From the NCBI RefSeq assembly GCF_000815025.1, contig NZ_CP007541.1:558001-622000 (forward strand): a stretch of 64,000 bases of DNA, written 5' to 3'. Below are positions 47,514-60,333 of this stretch, in pieces; position 1 is the stretch's first letter, and every line of letters begins with the position of its first letter. Source of the stretch: Coxiella endosymbiont of Amblyomma americanum (GTDB lineage: Bacteria; Pseudomonadota; Gammaproteobacteria; Coxiellales; Coxiellaceae). A program made the position numbers and the translations under genes. The notes under the pieces are model-generated. The model was not told the DNA's origin. It saw only the letters and a program-made list of their open reading frames with translations, and did not search any database.

Positions 47514-49349
47514 ATGCCTCCTAATAATACCAGACTCGAAGCACAATTGTTTAAAAATCGTAGTTTTAGTGTATTTCTTTTGATAATTCTTTTTATCTTT
47601 GTCCTAATAGGACAATTAAGTTTTTTACAAATAAAAAATCACCATTTTTATTCTACATTAGCTAAACGTAATTTATTAAGTATCATTCCTGTACATCCCG
47701 ATCGGGGTTTAATTTTTGATCGATATGGCATTCCTTTGGCAAGTAATATTCCAATTTATACATTGATGATTATACCTAGTAATTATAAAAACTTTAATGA
47801 AACGGTAAAACAATTATCGAAAATTATCTCCATTCCTAGAGAAATAAAAAAAGTTCACTCTAAATTGTATCGATATCATCCTTACCCATCAATCCCCATA
47901 AAATATAAATTAACTGACGAAGAGATCGCGCATTTTTATGTTAATAGCTATCGTTTTCCTAATGTACGTCTTGCAGCACATATGGTGCGTTGTTATCCAT
48001 TTTCTGATACTGTTAGCAATGTTTTAGGTTACGTAGGACAAATCAGTCCTAGTGAATTACAGAAAGTCGACTCAAGTAATTATACATCTAATGACATAAC
48101 CGGAAAAGCGGGTATTGAAAAATACTATGAAAAACAATTACATGGAAAAATTGGTTTTAAAACAGTTGAAATCAATGCAAACAATCGGATTGTGCGTGTT
48201 TTGAAAACGACTCTTCCAATGTCCGGAAATAATATTTATTTAACGATTGATAGCGCATTACAAACCGAAGTAAAAAAGATCTTAGGAAACGAAAACGGTG
48301 CTGTTGTTATCATACAACCAGGCACAGGACAGGTTTTAGCGCTAGTCACAAATCCGAGCTTTAATACCAACCTTCTTATATTAGGCTTAAGCCAGAAACA
48401 ATATCAGAAATTTCTTTGTTCACCTAAGCATCTTTTTTATAATCGAGCTATTCAAGGAGAATTTTCTCCTGGTTCTACTATAAAACCTTTTTTAGCCCTA
48501 ATAGGTCTAGATAAGGAAATTATCACTTCACGCTACCAAATTTATGATCCTGGCTGGTTTAAATTACCGAACACCCATCATATTTATCATGATTGGAAAT
48601 CAAAAGGTCACGGATGGATTAATGTAAAAAAAGCTATCATAGTTTCATGTGACGTTTATTTTTACAATCTAGCAGTAATGCTAGGTATTTACCGAATAGA
48701 TGATATATTACATCGTTTTGGTTTTGGAAGTATAACAGGCATTGATTTACCAGAAGAAGTTTCTGGACTTTTGCCTTCCCCGAATTGGAAAATGAAAAAT
48801 AGAGGTTATCCATGGTACACAGGAGATACTATAGAGACAGGTATAGGACAAGGATTTTTTCTTGTAACGCCTTTACAATTGGCCCAAGCTGTCAGTATTT
48901 TAGCCGAACGGGGTAGGGGATATCGTCCATCATTATTACTAAAAGTCGTTACACCAACAGGAAGAATACAAGTGTCACCATCGATTTTGCGATCACCAGT
49001 GATATTAAAAAATCCCCACAATTGGGATATTATAATCCATGCTATGCAAGATGTAGTTGATAAATCTTGGGGAAGTGCCCAATTCTTTGGAAGACATCCA
49101 GGATTTTCCGTTGCAGCGAAAACTGGGACAGCTCAGATCTATAAACATCAGCGTGAAGATAAAACACGATACAATGTGCTTCCTAAACGACTACGCAATA
49201 ATCATCTTTTTGTTGCTTTTGCTCCTGTAACAGAGTGTCCAAAAATTGCTATTGCAGTAGTTGTTGAACATAGTGCTTTAGCTGATAAAATAACGGGGAA
49301 AATCATGCAATATTATTTTGAACATGCCAAAAATATAAATCATAAATGA
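47514..49349 (+). CDS. mrdA: Penicillin-binding protein 2 (MrdA)
   Basis: PBP2 is the transpeptidase of the elongasome. About 611 residues from the ATG at 47514 (an in-frame TTG at 47508 is a possible start). One N-terminal membrane helix (about residues 20-40) is followed by the pedestal domain with DRGLIFDRYGIPLASN and the GKAGIEKYYEKQLHG region. The catalytic domain has SxxK as SPGSTIKPF, SxN as SCD and KTG as AAKTGTAQIY. The end overlaps mrdB by 4 nt. Together with RodA and MltB it shows that rod-type wall synthesis is kept. Confidence 0.97.
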   Translation: MPPNNTRLEAQLFKNRSFSVFLLIILFIFVLIGQLSFLQIKNHHFYSTLAKRNLLSIIPVHPDRGLIFDRYGIPLASNIPIYTLMIIPSNYKNFNETVKQLSKIISIPREIKKVHSKLYRYHPYPSIPIKYKLTDEEIAHFYVNSYRFPNVRLAAHMVRCYPFSDTVSNVLGYVGQISPSELQKVDSSNYTSNDITGKAGIEKYYEKQLHGKIGFKTVEINANNRIVRVLKTTLPMSGNNIYLTIDSALQTEVKKILGNENGAVVIIQPGTGQVLALVTNPSFNTNLLILGLSQKQYQKFLCSPKHLFYNRAIQGEFSPGSTIKPFLALIGLDKEIITSRYQIYDPGWFKLPNTHHIYHDWKSKGHGWINVKKAIIVSCDVYFYNLAVMLGIYRIDDILHRFGFGSITGIDLPEEVSGLLPSPNWKMKNRGYPWYTGDTIETGIGQGFFLVTPLQLAQAVSILAERGRGYRPSLLLKVVTPTGRIQVSPSILRSPVILKNPHNWDIIIHAMQDVVDKSWGSAQFFGRHPGFSVAAKTGTAQIYKHQREDKTRYNVLPKRLRNNHLFVAFAPVTECPKIAIAVVVEHSALADKITGKIMQYYFEHAKNINHK

Positions 49350-50503
49350 GGAAATGTTTTTTCATATCTAGTCAATTAAGTAATGAAATGTGGATTAAAC
49401 AACGTGCTCCAGTCCCACTGAATTGGTGGCTATTACGCGTTGATCTTTTACTAACAGTTTTGATTTCTATTCTCGTCTTGTTTGGTCTTTTTATTTTGTT
49501 TAGTGCTAGCAATCAAAATATAAACGTTGTAACCAAGCAATTGTTTTGGTTGCTGATCGGTTTTTTAGTAATGTTTATCCTTGCTAACATTCCCCCACAA
49601 TTTTATTATCAATGGACGCCTTTGATATTTGTCTTTGGGTTATTTTTATTAGTTATTGTATTAGTCTTTGGAGATATCGGAAGGGGCGCGCGTCGTTGGT
49701 TTAATTTGGGATTTTTTCATTTTCAGCCCGCGGAAATTATGAAACTTGCTACACCCATGATGCTCGCTTACTACTGTAGTAATAAAAAATTTCCCCTTCG
49801 AATAAAATCTTTATTTTGTTCTTTGATACTTTTAACACTACCTGCAGTGTTAACTGCGAAACAACCTGATTTAGGAACAGCTATGGTTATGGAGATTTCA
49901 GGATTATGTGTACTGTTATTGGCAGGAATAAGTTGGCAATTAATTTTTACTTTACTTTTTTTAATTATTGGATTGAGCATACCTCTTTGGCATTTTATGC
50001 ATACTTACCAAAAGGATAGAGTATTAATTTTTTTAAATCCAGAGAGAGATCCTTTAGGAAAAGGTTATCATATTATTCAGTCAAAAATTGCTTTTGGTTC
50101 TGGTGGTTTATTTGGAAAAGGATGGTTACATGGAACGCAGTCACACCTTCAATTCTTGCCTGTCCATGTGACTGATTTTATTTTTGCGGTAATCGGAGAG
50201 GAATTTGGTTTTCTTGGTTGTCTTGTTTTAATTGGCCTCTTTTTAATTGTTTTTGCTAGATGTTTTTTGTATATGAGTAATAAAGCGCAAAATACTTATG
50301 ATCGCTTGTTAAGCGGAAGCTTAAGTTTAACGTTTATTTTGTCAGCATTGGTTAATATAGGAATGGTCATTGGTATTTTACCTGTTGTTGGTGTGCCTTT
50401 GCCGCTTATAAGCTACGGAGGTAGTTCTATTATTACAACTATGGCTGAATTTGGCATTATCATGTCGATATACACACATAAAAAATTGTGGTCTATTATC
50501 TAA
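49346..50503 (+). CDS. mrdB: Peptidoglycan glycosyltransferase RodA (MrdB)
   Basis: RodA is the SEDS-family glycan polymerase that works with PBP2. The 385-residue protein has about ten membrane helices and the family signatures ARRWFNLGFFHFQPAEIMKLA, QPDLGTAMV, RVLIFLNPERDPLGKGYHIIQSKIAFGSGG and LPLISYGGSS. The ATG overlaps the mrdA stop. Length is normal. Confidence 0.97.
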   Translation: MRKCFFISSQLSNEMWIKQRAPVPLNWWLLRVDLLLTVLISILVLFGLFILFSASNQNINVVTKQLFWLLIGFLVMFILANIPPQFYYQWTPLIFVFGLFLLVIVLVFGDIGRGARRWFNLGFFHFQPAEIMKLATPMMLAYYCSNKKFPLRIKSLFCSLILLTLPAVLTAKQPDLGTAMVMEISGLCVLLLAGISWQLIFTLLFLIIGLSIPLWHFMHTYQKDRVLIFLNPERDPLGKGYHIIQSKIAFGSGGLFGKGWLHGTQSHLQFLPVHVTDFIFAVIGEEFGFLGCLVLIGLFLIVFARCFLYMSNKAQNTYDRLLSGSLSLTFILSALVNIGMVIGILPVVGVPLPLISYGGSSIITTMAEFGIIMSIYTHKKLWSII

Positions 50504-50526
50504 AGATATAATGGAACTATAATATT

Positions 50527-51534
50527 ATGTTATCCTTAAACAGGTATCGGAAAATATTATTATTCACTTTGATTTTTTTTAGTACAACAGCCTCCTCTAT
50601 GGAGGCGGCTGGGGTGCCATCGTTACCACAAAAAGCTTATTCTTTCGTTCATTATATGGTAAAACACTGTCGATTTAAACAAAAAATACTTATTAATATT
50701 CTTGCCCATGCTAAGTGTAATCAGGAAATCATTTATAAAATCACGCATCCGTACGAAGAGAAACCTTGGAAAATTTATCGAGATTATTTTATTACAGACA
50801 TTCGCGTACAAAAAGGAATTCATTACTGGAAAACTCATCAACAAGCTTTAAAATATGCATACCGTATATACGGTGTTCCTTCTGAAATTATCGTAGCTAT
50901 CATTGGGATTGAAACTAACTACGGCCAATGCATAGGGAATTACTCCGCTTTAGATGTTCTTACTACGTTAGCTTTTTATCATCAATTTCGTACTAAGTTT
51001 TTTTTATCTGAGCTTGTTCAACTTTTTTTACTTGCTAAAGAACAAGATTTACCAATTTACTTAATTAGAAGTTCTTATGCAGGAGCTATTGGTATTTCTC
51101 AATTTATGCCTAGCACTTATCGACATTATGCTACAAAATACCCAAGGAACCACTATCTCAATCTTATGAGACATAACAACGATGCTATTGTCAGTGTCGC
51201 CAACTTTTTACACATCCATGGATGGAAAAAAAATCAACCTGTTGCTTACATTGTCAATCACCCACACATTTTAATAGCGGATAAAAAAGCATTGCTTTCT
51301 ATTAAAAAAAAGCAACTTAAAGCTTATTTTTATTTAAGAAATACAGACATCTCTTCGATCATTGAGATAAAGTCATCGATTCCATGTCAAATAAAAAGTA
51401 ATCATAAATATTTTTGGTTTCTTTTTCCAAATTTTTACGTGATTATGCGGTATAATCCGCACGTGATGTACGCTATGGCTGTTTATCAATTAAGCCAAGC
51501 GATTCGTGAACAATACAATAAGCTAACGAACTAA
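50527..51534 (+). CDS. mltB: Lytic murein transglycosylase B (MltB)
   Basis: MltB cleaves the glycan backbone of murein to a 1,6-anhydro end. The 335-residue protein has an N-terminal signal peptide (hydrophobic ILLFTLIFFSTTAS) without a convincing lipobox, so it may be periplasmic rather than a lipoprotein. The catalytic Glu129 lies in AIIGIETNYGQ, and AGAIGISQFMPSTY marks the substrate groove. It follows mrdB by 23 nt. Confidence 0.94.
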   Translation: MLSLNRYRKILLFTLIFFSTTASSMEAAGVPSLPQKAYSFVHYMVKHCRFKQKILINILAHAKCNQEIIYKITHPYEEKPWKIYRDYFITDIRVQKGIHYWKTHQQALKYAYRIYGVPSEIIVAIIGIETNYGQCIGNYSALDVLTTLAFYHQFRTKFFLSELVQLFLLAKEQDLPIYLIRSSYAGAIGISQFMPSTYRHYATKYPRNHYLNLMRHNNDAIVSVANFLHIHGWKKNQPVAYIVNHPHILIADKKALLSIKKKQLKAYFYLRNTDISSIIEIKSSIPCQIKSNHKYFWFLFPNFYVIMRYNPHVMYAMAVYQLSQAIREQYNKLTN

Positions 51535-51620
51535 AAAAGATAGGCTGTTTTGTAGAAAGTCAAAAAGCTCTGATTATACTCTTTCTTTTACAAATTTGAA
51601 TTGTGTTTGGAGAGAATTGT

Positions 51621-52676
51621 TCACATTTTCCTTTCGGGGGGTTTTCTATTCCACCCAATAGCCGATAAACGTTTTGTAAGTGAAGGGTGTGTAGAAAAGA
51701 GCTCATTTAATGAGCTTCTTATTTCAATACCTGCTTTTATAGGATCGTAGATATAAGCCGCTTGACGAACGCTTTCATGAGGGGTGTGTTTATATGTGAA
51801 AGAGTATTCCTCCTTGTTTTGCATATGGTCGTCTTGAATCTTTAATAACGCTCTAGCCAAAGGTTCATTATCACGTATCAATCTCACAGAACCCGCATCA
51901 GCCATATACTCTCGAGTCCGGCTAAGGTATAACATTAATAGTATTGTAATCAAAGGCAAGCAATAACGTAATACTAGTATAAAAAAGAATAATTGATTGC
52001 GAGTTTCGTTGTCTCGCGAGCGCTCTCTAAAAAGAGTGCTGAAGAAAAGAATATCAACTAGCATTAAAAGAGAATTAACAAGCACAGAAGCGATTAGGGT
52101 TAATCGTATGTCTGCATGACGAATATGACTAACTTCGTGCGCTATAACAGCTTCTAATTCGCTACGATCCAGTTTTATTAAAAGCCCACTAGTTATAGCA
52201 ATCATCGAAGATTTTTCATCAAAACCACTGGCAAACGCATTCATATAGCGAGCGTCTATTATATAAATTCTTGGTCTAAATTGAAGCACTGCAGCAACTT
52301 TTAATTCTTCTACGATATTGTAGAGCATTTTTTCTCGAAAAGTTATAGCGGTTTCCGAAGTAATTTCTCTATAATGAGTTCCAAGGAGCGCTAGTTTGTG
52401 ATTAAAAGTAAATGTTATAAATAGAGAAAATAATGCAAATAATCCTGTAACAAAAGTAGCAATTGGGAATATCTTTAAACTGATCAATGCTACGAAAAGC
52501 TGCCAGACTGTAGCTATAGGGAAATGGTTTGCATAAATGTACAAATCTATAAGAAGCCCTACTAGCAAATAGATCAACACGAAGGTAAAAATAACCAACA
52601 AAGTTTTTTGCTGATTTCTTTTTATAGAAGCCCGCCAATCGATTGTAGTTGATTTAAAATCTTCAATACAATTCAT
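51621..52676 (-). CDS. M48-family membrane zinc metalloprotease (HtpX-like)
   Basis: A 351-residue membrane protease with two N-terminal membrane helices, the zinc motif in AVIAHEVSHIRHADIRLTLIA (HExxH) and a further helix pair after it. NAFASGFDEKSSMIAITSGLL and SRTREYMADAGSV also match the M48/HtpX group, the latter giving the third zinc ligand Glu. It follows lemA by 23 nt; LemA with an M48 protease is a recurrent pair. Likely role is turnover of membrane proteins; substrates unknown. Confidence 0.9.
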   Translation of the reverse strand: MNCIEDFKSTTIDWRASIKRNQQKTLLVIFTFVLIYLLVGLLIDLYIYANHFPIATVWQLFVALISLKIFPIATFVTGLFALFSLFITFTFNHKLALLGTHYREITSETAITFREKMLYNIVEELKVAAVLQFRPRIYIIDARYMNAFASGFDEKSSMIAITSGLLIKLDRSELEAVIAHEVSHIRHADIRLTLIASVLVNSLLMLVDILFFSTLFRERSRDNETRNQLFFFILVLRYCLPLITILLMLYLSRTREYMADAGSVRLIRDNEPLARALLKIQDDHMQNKEEYSFTYKHTPHESVRQAAYIYDPIKAGIEIRSSLNELFSTHPSLTKRLSAIGWNRKPPERKM

Positions 52677-52699
52677 AGTTTTATAAAATTATCAAAGAT

Positions 52700-53278
52700 C
52701 TATAATGTTATCGTGTAGTTCTCTTGATTCTGAATTTTATCGGAAGATAATTCCCAATAAGGAAAATGAATATCTAACTTTTTAGGAAAAGCTCGGACAA
52801 CAATTGAAGGAAAAACCATGTTTTTTTTAGCATTGTAACGTTCTACACTATCATTATAAGCTTGTTTTGCATAGGCTAATTTATTTTCTGTATTAACTAT
52901 CGCTTCTTGTAATTGCATTGCATTTTGATTTGCCTTTAGATTAGGATATTGTTCAAATACAACACGCAGTCCACTAAAAATCATAGATATTTTATTCTCT
53001 GCCTTCATACGAGCGCTATTATCTCCTTCTTGTTTCGCTGTTTGCGCTTGATTACGTAGCGCTACTACATCTTTCAAAGTGGATCTTTCATAATCCATAT
53101 ATTTTTTCACAACATCAATCAAAGATTCAAATACTTTGAACCGTCGATCTAATTGGATATCAATTTGTTTATTGTTGTTGCGGATAGACTCTATTAGAAC
53201 AATCAGACTATTGTAAGCCGCTATAGCATAGACACCCAGTAACACTAGCAAAATAAGGATAACAATAAAGAACTTCAT
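52700..53278 (-). CDS. lemA: LemA family protein
   Basis: A 192-residue protein with one N-terminal membrane anchor and a coiled-coil body. YNSLIVLIESIRNNNKQIDIQLDRRF and DVVKKYMDYERSTLKDVVALRNQA are the LemA signature, and PNLKANQNAMQLQEAI recurs near the middle. AAAGGGGA before the ATG is a strong Shine-Dalgarno. The role of LemA is not settled; it commonly occurs beside M48 proteases as here. Confidence 0.93.
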   Translation of the reverse strand: MKFFIVILILLVLLGVYAIAAYNSLIVLIESIRNNNKQIDIQLDRRFKVFESLIDVVKKYMDYERSTLKDVVALRNQAQTAKQEGDNSARMKAENKISMIFSGLRVVFEQYPNLKANQNAMQLQEAIVNTENKLAYAKQAYNDSVERYNAKKNMVFPSIVVRAFPKKLDIHFPYWELSSDKIQNQENYTITL

Positions 53279-55603
<2,325 letters not shown>

Positions 55604-56001
55604 TTGCAACAATACGAAATTAAAAGTGAAAAAGTGACGGATAATATTAAACAGAAGAAAGGTGCAATTAATTACCTAATTTTATGATCATGAAAACGTT
55701 TTTTATAAAAATTATGATAATCTCTGTTTTCTATGATTCTTTATCATAGAAAAATAAACGTTGTAAATCGACACACACTCTCATCCTCATCAAAATTAAT
55801 AATATAGAGGAAACAACAAAGAAACCGATTACGATTTCCCTTGTCTTATCTTTTTTGTGATTGCACGAGTTAATAAAACTGTAGAAGAGTTAAGGACGTT
55901 ATAAACAGTATAATAATACAAAATACAAGTTAACCATATTTATCTTTCATTATTTTAGGGTTCTTTTCCCTTTCTGTGCTTTTTAGGTTGCACTTTATAC
56001 T
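55604..56001. other. Gap between convergent ligA and the POT transporter gene (398 bp)
   Basis: No gene is visible. CTATGAT-tcttt-ATCATAG at 55731-55749 is a perfect 7-bp hairpin, but no T run follows on either strand, so a terminator role is uncertain. Confidence 0.45.
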
Positions 56002-57459
56002 TTATACTTGTCGGTCGCTTTCTGTTAGCCTCTTTAGAGGAGAAATTAAAGTAAACATAGCGAGAGAAATGAAAATTGTGATTAGACCTATTTTCGTGAA
56101 TAAGTGATTATAAATAGGTAACGACAAACTTGGATCTGTGGAGATATTGGCTGGAATACTGGCGATACTGGCTACTTTGCCTGCAATAATACTTGCAATT
56201 GAGGCACAAAGGAACCAAAGACCCATAGTAAATCCCATGAACCGTTGTGGTACGTATCGAGCGGCTAAAGATAAACCAAGAGCGCTCACTAAAAGCTCTC
56301 CTGTACTTTGTAACCAGTAAGAAAAGACTAGCCATACGCCTGAAATTACTCCATGATGATTATAGAAAGCACCTAATGGTAGAAATAAAAAACTCAATCC
56401 GGCTAACAGCGTCCCCAATGAAAACTTAGCTGGCAATGATAAATCTCGATTATTTTTATGCCACCGCCGGTAAAACCATGCCATTACTGGACTCATTATC
56501 ATTACCCAAAACGAATTTAGCATTTGAAATTGAGCTGGTTGAATGGGAATACCAAGTATTGCATGGTGAACATTACGCAAAGCGAACAATGATAATGATG
56601 TCGGCATTTGAAAATACAACACGAAGAAGATAACAGCTTGAAAAAATAAAATTATGAATAACAACATTCCTTTTCGTTCTTCTGCAGTTGCTTTATAAAT
56701 TAATATCAAGTAAGTAAAGAATAAAACAATAGTACTACCAAACAGGAGCCAGGAAATAGCTTGGTAGTAGTTAAGTAAGAAATTGCTTACAAAAATTAGT
56801 ACTATGATGCCCAATAACACATAACCAAAATAATCCCATCGAAGAGGAATTTGATCTGGTTTAGAGCCAATACTAAATATAGTCTTTCTCATAATAAGAA
56901 AATTCAAAATAGCAAGCATCATCCCAATACAACAAACAGAAAAAGCTATATGCCAACCAAAAAAATTATTTAAGATAGGAGTAAGATTCATAGAAACCGC
57001 CGCACCTATATTAATAGCCATATAATATAAAGTAAAACCACTGTCTAAATTATGGGGTGTTTCCTCATAAACTTTTGAAAGTAAACTCGAAGGATTAGCT
57101 TTAAATAGTCCTACACCCACAGCAATGAAGGCTAGTGGGAGTGAAAAATGCTGACTAGAGACCTTTGGTAAAGATAATATTAGATATCCAAATGCTAAAA
57201 CTACTGCGCCTAATAGAATAGTTCGTTTAGTTCCTAATACTTTATCGCCAATATACCCACCCAAACAGGGAAGTAGAAAAACTAAAGCGCTAAAAGCCGA
57301 AAACAAAAAATCGGCACGACTATCTTGATAACCTAATTGTTGTACCATATAAAGAACCAACAATACCTGTACACCATAGAATCCAAATCGCTCCCAAATT
57401 TCAATAAAGAAAATAAGATAAAAAGACTTGGGTTGAGCAGTCAAAGATTTAATGGACAC
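56002..57459 (-). CDS. POT-family proton-dependent oligopeptide transporter
   Basis: A proton-coupled importer for di- and tripeptides. The 485-residue protein has about 12-14 helices and the family's ExxERFxYY-type start as FFIEIWERFGFYGVQVLLVLYM, then GGYIGDKVLGTKRTILLGAVVL and FKANPSSLLSKVYEE. It resembles Dtp/YdgR carriers. The GTG start at 57457-57459 has GAGGAG 5 nt upstream. With the APC permease it suggests amino acids and peptides as nutrients from the host cell. Confidence 0.93.
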   Translation of the reverse strand: MSIKSLTAQPKSFYLIFFIEIWERFGFYGVQVLLVLYMVQQLGYQDSRADFLFSAFSALVFLLPCLGGYIGDKVLGTKRTILLGAVVLAFGYLILSLPKVSSQHFSLPLAFIAVGVGLFKANPSSLLSKVYEETPHNLDSGFTLYYMAINIGAAVSMNLTPILNNFFGWHIAFSVCCIGMMLAILNFLIMRKTIFSIGSKPDQIPLRWDYFGYVLLGIIVLIFVSNFLLNYYQAISWLLFGSTIVLFFTYLILIYKATAEERKGMLLFIILFFQAVIFFVLYFQMPTSLSLFALRNVHHAILGIPIQPAQFQMLNSFWVMIMSPVMAWFYRRWHKNNRDLSLPAKFSLGTLLAGLSFLFLPLGAFYNHHGVISGVWLVFSYWLQSTGELLVSALGLSLAARYVPQRFMGFTMGLWFLCASIASIIAGKVASIASIPANISTDPSLSLPIYNHLFTKIGLITIFISLAMFTLISPLKRLTESDRQV

Positions 57460-57638
57460 GCATACTCCTCGTGAAATTGATCACCGGTTTGTCACTATAT
57501 ACAGATTCTTCTAAAAATCCAACAAAATAGAAAAATGTAAAAACTATACAATATAGTGTGTAAGCGCGAACTTTTTTGTCAAAAAACCTGAAACACTCTG
57601 ATTGGAAAAACAAAACGATTTTTATAAAGACAATCTTT

Positions 57639-58370
57639 TTAAGAGTTAGTGAGATCAGTGAAAATTGCATAAGTAATATTTTGTAAAATCTCTCGCGGAT
57701 TCGGAAGTTGCATGATAGATCGACCTATGACTAAATAATCGCTGCCTGCCTTAATAGCAGCCCTAGGAGTCATAGTCCGTTTTTGATCCTGTTTTTCTTC
57801 GTGAGATAATCGAATACCAGGTGTTACCAATAAGAAATCTTTACCTTGTTGTTTCCGTAAAAAAGCTGCTTCTTTAGCTGAACATACTACTCCGTCAAGG
57901 CCAGATTCTTTAGCAAGTATCGCCATGCGAGCCACCAAAGAGGTAATATTGCTATGAATCCCTAGAGTTTTAAAATCAGAAGCGTCTAGACTAGTTAGAG
58001 CAGTAACTCCAACAACTATTGGTCTTGTCTTCCCTCCTCCTATTGTATTTTTTAATGTATCCATTACTGTTTCTAACATAATACGCCCTCCTAAAATATG
58101 CACATCAACCATCCAAACACCCAAAAGAGCAGCAGCACGACAAGCACTCGCGGCTACCTTTGGGATGTCATGAAATTTTAAGTCCAAAAAAATTCTGTAA
58201 TTTTTTTGGATTAACTCCTCTATAAAAGGAGGACCATACCGTGTAAATAAAATATTTCCAATTTTAAGATGACATAACGTAGGATCTAATTGTTGTATTT
58301 GTACATCGACCTCCTCGCGAGTATTACTATCAATAGCTACAATAATTTTAGGTTCTTTTTTTTTTGTCAT
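57639..58370 (-). CDS. pyrF: Orotidine-5'-phosphate decarboxylase PyrF
   Basis: PyrF decarboxylates OMP to UMP. The 243-residue protein has the family catalytic motif [12 protein letters not shown] (Asp63, Lys65, Asp68), [21 protein letters not shown] and [11 protein letters not shown]. It follows rpsA by about 200 bp on the same strand. In relatives ihfB and lapA/lapB often sit between these two genes; they are missing here. Confidence 0.97.
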   Translation of the reverse strand: MTKKKEPKIIVAIDSNTREEVDVQIQQLDPTLCHLKIGNILFTRYGPPFIEELIQKNYRIFLDLKFHDIPKVAASACRAAALLGVWMVDVHILGGRIMLETVMDTLKNTIGGGKTRPIVVGVTALTSLDASDFKTLGIHSNITSLVARMAILAKESGLDGVVCSAKEAAFLRKQQGKDFLLVTPGIRLSHEEKQDQKRTMTPRAAIKAGSDYLVIGRSIMQLPNPREILQNITYAIFTDLTNS

Positions 58371-58576
58371 TTAAAAATTTGTTTTTTGAATAAACTCTTA
58401 CTGCCCTTTAAATAATTATACAGATGAAAATTGATTTCGTCTTTTCGAATAGTAATCAGCAATAACGCACGATGAGAAAGAATAAAATAAAAGGCCCTGC
58501 TTCAAAAAAAAGATTGGAGAATGAAAGAATCCGAATAATATCGTAAAGTTTTAGATGTTTTTACAAACCGGTGATA

Positions 58577-60268
58577 TCACTTATCCAATTCCTTATTTCG
58601 CATCTGCTCTTTAAGAAGATCGCCCAAAGTACCTAAAGTAGTAGTCCCTTTCGATATATCAGGAGATATTATTGTCATCGCTGCTCCTTGACTTTCCTCA
58701 TCTGAAAGTTTTACTGCAGTTTTATGAGATACTTGAATGAGATGATCTTTGTAATCCAACTTGATGATTTTTACCGCAATCTTGTCACCAACGTTAAGCT
58801 TTTCTGTCAAATCTTGCACATGATCGTACGCATAATCCGATACATGCATTCTACCAAACACTTGATGATCCAACTCTAAGATAGCTTGTTTACTTTCTAC
58901 TTCTTTTATTCTAGCTTGTATAATTGTATCCTTACCGTATTTTTTAAGAAATTCTTCTGTAGGATTTTCTTCAAGTTGTTTAATACCAAGAGCAATTCTC
59001 TCACGCTCAGGATCGATTGCCAAGATAACAGCTTTCACATCATCACCTTTTTTATAACGACGAATGACTTCTTCAGTATTTTCTGACCAAGAAAGATCAG
59101 ATATATGCACAAGACCATCAATATCACCCTCCAATCCAATAAAAATACCAAAGTCAGTAATGGAACGCACTTTGCCGATAATTTCTTCATCCTTTTGGTG
59201 TTTTTTTGCAAATTCTTTCCATGGGTTAGGCTTACATTGCTTGATTCCTAACGAAATACGGCGACGCTCTTCATCGATACTAAGAATCATAACCTCAACG
59301 TCCGTACCAGACTGTACGACTTTGCTAGGATGAATATTTTTATTAGTCCAATCCAACTCAGAAGCATGGACTAATCCTTCCGCACCATCTTCTAGTTGCA
59401 CGAAACATCCATAATCAGTGACGTTAGTTACCCTGCCAAATACTTTGGTGTTTATAGGATAACGTTGCGCAATATTTAACCACGGATCATCGGATAATTG
59501 TTTCATTCCTAACGATACTCTGTCTCTGTCTCGATCAAATTTGAGTATCTTAACACGCACTTCATCACCAATATTAAGCAATTCACTAGGATGTTTAATA
59601 CGTTTCCAAGCTATATCCGTAATATGTAACAAACCATCGATACCTCCTAAATCAATGAAAGCACCATAATCTGTAATATTTTTAACGACTCCATTAATTT
59701 CTTGACCTTCTTGAAGATTTTCTAATCGAGCTTGCCGTCCGGCATTGGATACGGCTTCTACGACGGCCCGTCGTGAAACAACTACATTATTCCGATGTCG
59801 GTCCATTTTAATGATCTTGAAATCGCATTCAGTGCCTCTAAGGGAATCAGGATTGCGAACAGGTCTTGTATCTACTAAAGAACCTGGTAAAAAAGCACGT
59901 ATCGTTTGGATTTCTACGGTGAATCCCCCTTTAACCCGTTCTACAATCTTTCCTCTAACCAATTCTTCAGTCGCATAAGCTTTTTCCAATTTTTCCCACA
60001 TCTTTATGCGACGTGCTTTTTCTCGTGATAAACGAGTTTCTCCGAAACCATTATCAGGAGTATCAATCACTACGTCCACTTTATTACCCACCTGTATTTC
60101 TTCACAGTGAAATTCGGCAGTAGGTATTACGCCCTCTGATTTAAGACCAGCATCAACAACAACCCAGTTTGGTTTTACCTCCACAACAGTGGCTTTAACC
60201 AAAGCACCAGATCGAAGATTAGTCTTTTCCAAACTTTTTTCAAACAAATCAGCGAAACTTTCGCCCAT
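58577..60268 (-). CDS. rpsA: 30S ribosomal protein S1
   Basis: S1 recruits mRNA to the ribosome. The 563-residue protein consists of six S1 repeats; repeats 3-6 are the most regular, each with the pattern G-x-V-x-x-I-T-D-x-G-x-F-V-x-L-x-x-x-x-x-G-L-V-H (for example NITDYGAFIDLGGIDGLLHI and NVTDYGCFVQLEDGAEGLVH). Length matches other gammaproteobacteria. The order serC-aroA-cmk-rpsA is conserved widely. Confidence 0.98.
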   Translation of the reverse strand: MGESFADLFEKSLEKTNLRSGALVKATVVEVKPNWVVVDAGLKSEGVIPTAEFHCEEIQVGNKVDVVIDTPDNGFGETRLSREKARRIKMWEKLEKAYATEELVRGKIVERVKGGFTVEIQTIRAFLPGSLVDTRPVRNPDSLRGTECDFKIIKMDRHRNNVVVSRRAVVEAVSNAGRQARLENLQEGQEINGVVKNITDYGAFIDLGGIDGLLHITDIAWKRIKHPSELLNIGDEVRVKILKFDRDRDRVSLGMKQLSDDPWLNIAQRYPINTKVFGRVTNVTDYGCFVQLEDGAEGLVHASELDWTNKNIHPSKVVQSGTDVEVMILSIDEERRRISLGIKQCKPNPWKEFAKKHQKDEEIIGKVRSITDFGIFIGLEGDIDGLVHISDLSWSENTEEVIRRYKKGDDVKAVILAIDPERERIALGIKQLEENPTEEFLKKYGKDTIIQARIKEVESKQAILELDHQVFGRMHVSDYAYDHVQDLTEKLNVGDKIAVKIIKLDYKDHLIQVSHKTAVKLSDEESQGAAMTIISPDISKGTTTLGTLGDLLKEQMRNKELDK

Positions 60269-60333
60269 AAAACATTCACCGTGTTATAACACTAAATACC
60301 CGATACTAATAATAGTCATCAGAAAAATTCATT

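Noticed and set aside
47386-47583. 65-codon frame overlapping the start of mrdA, considered as an rlmH remnant
   Set aside because: The peptide does not align convincingly with RlmH, and its end is out of frame within mrdA.
57449-57670. 73-codon frame between the POT gene and pyrF
   Set aside because: It overlaps both genes' ends, and the product is AT-driven without family resemblance.
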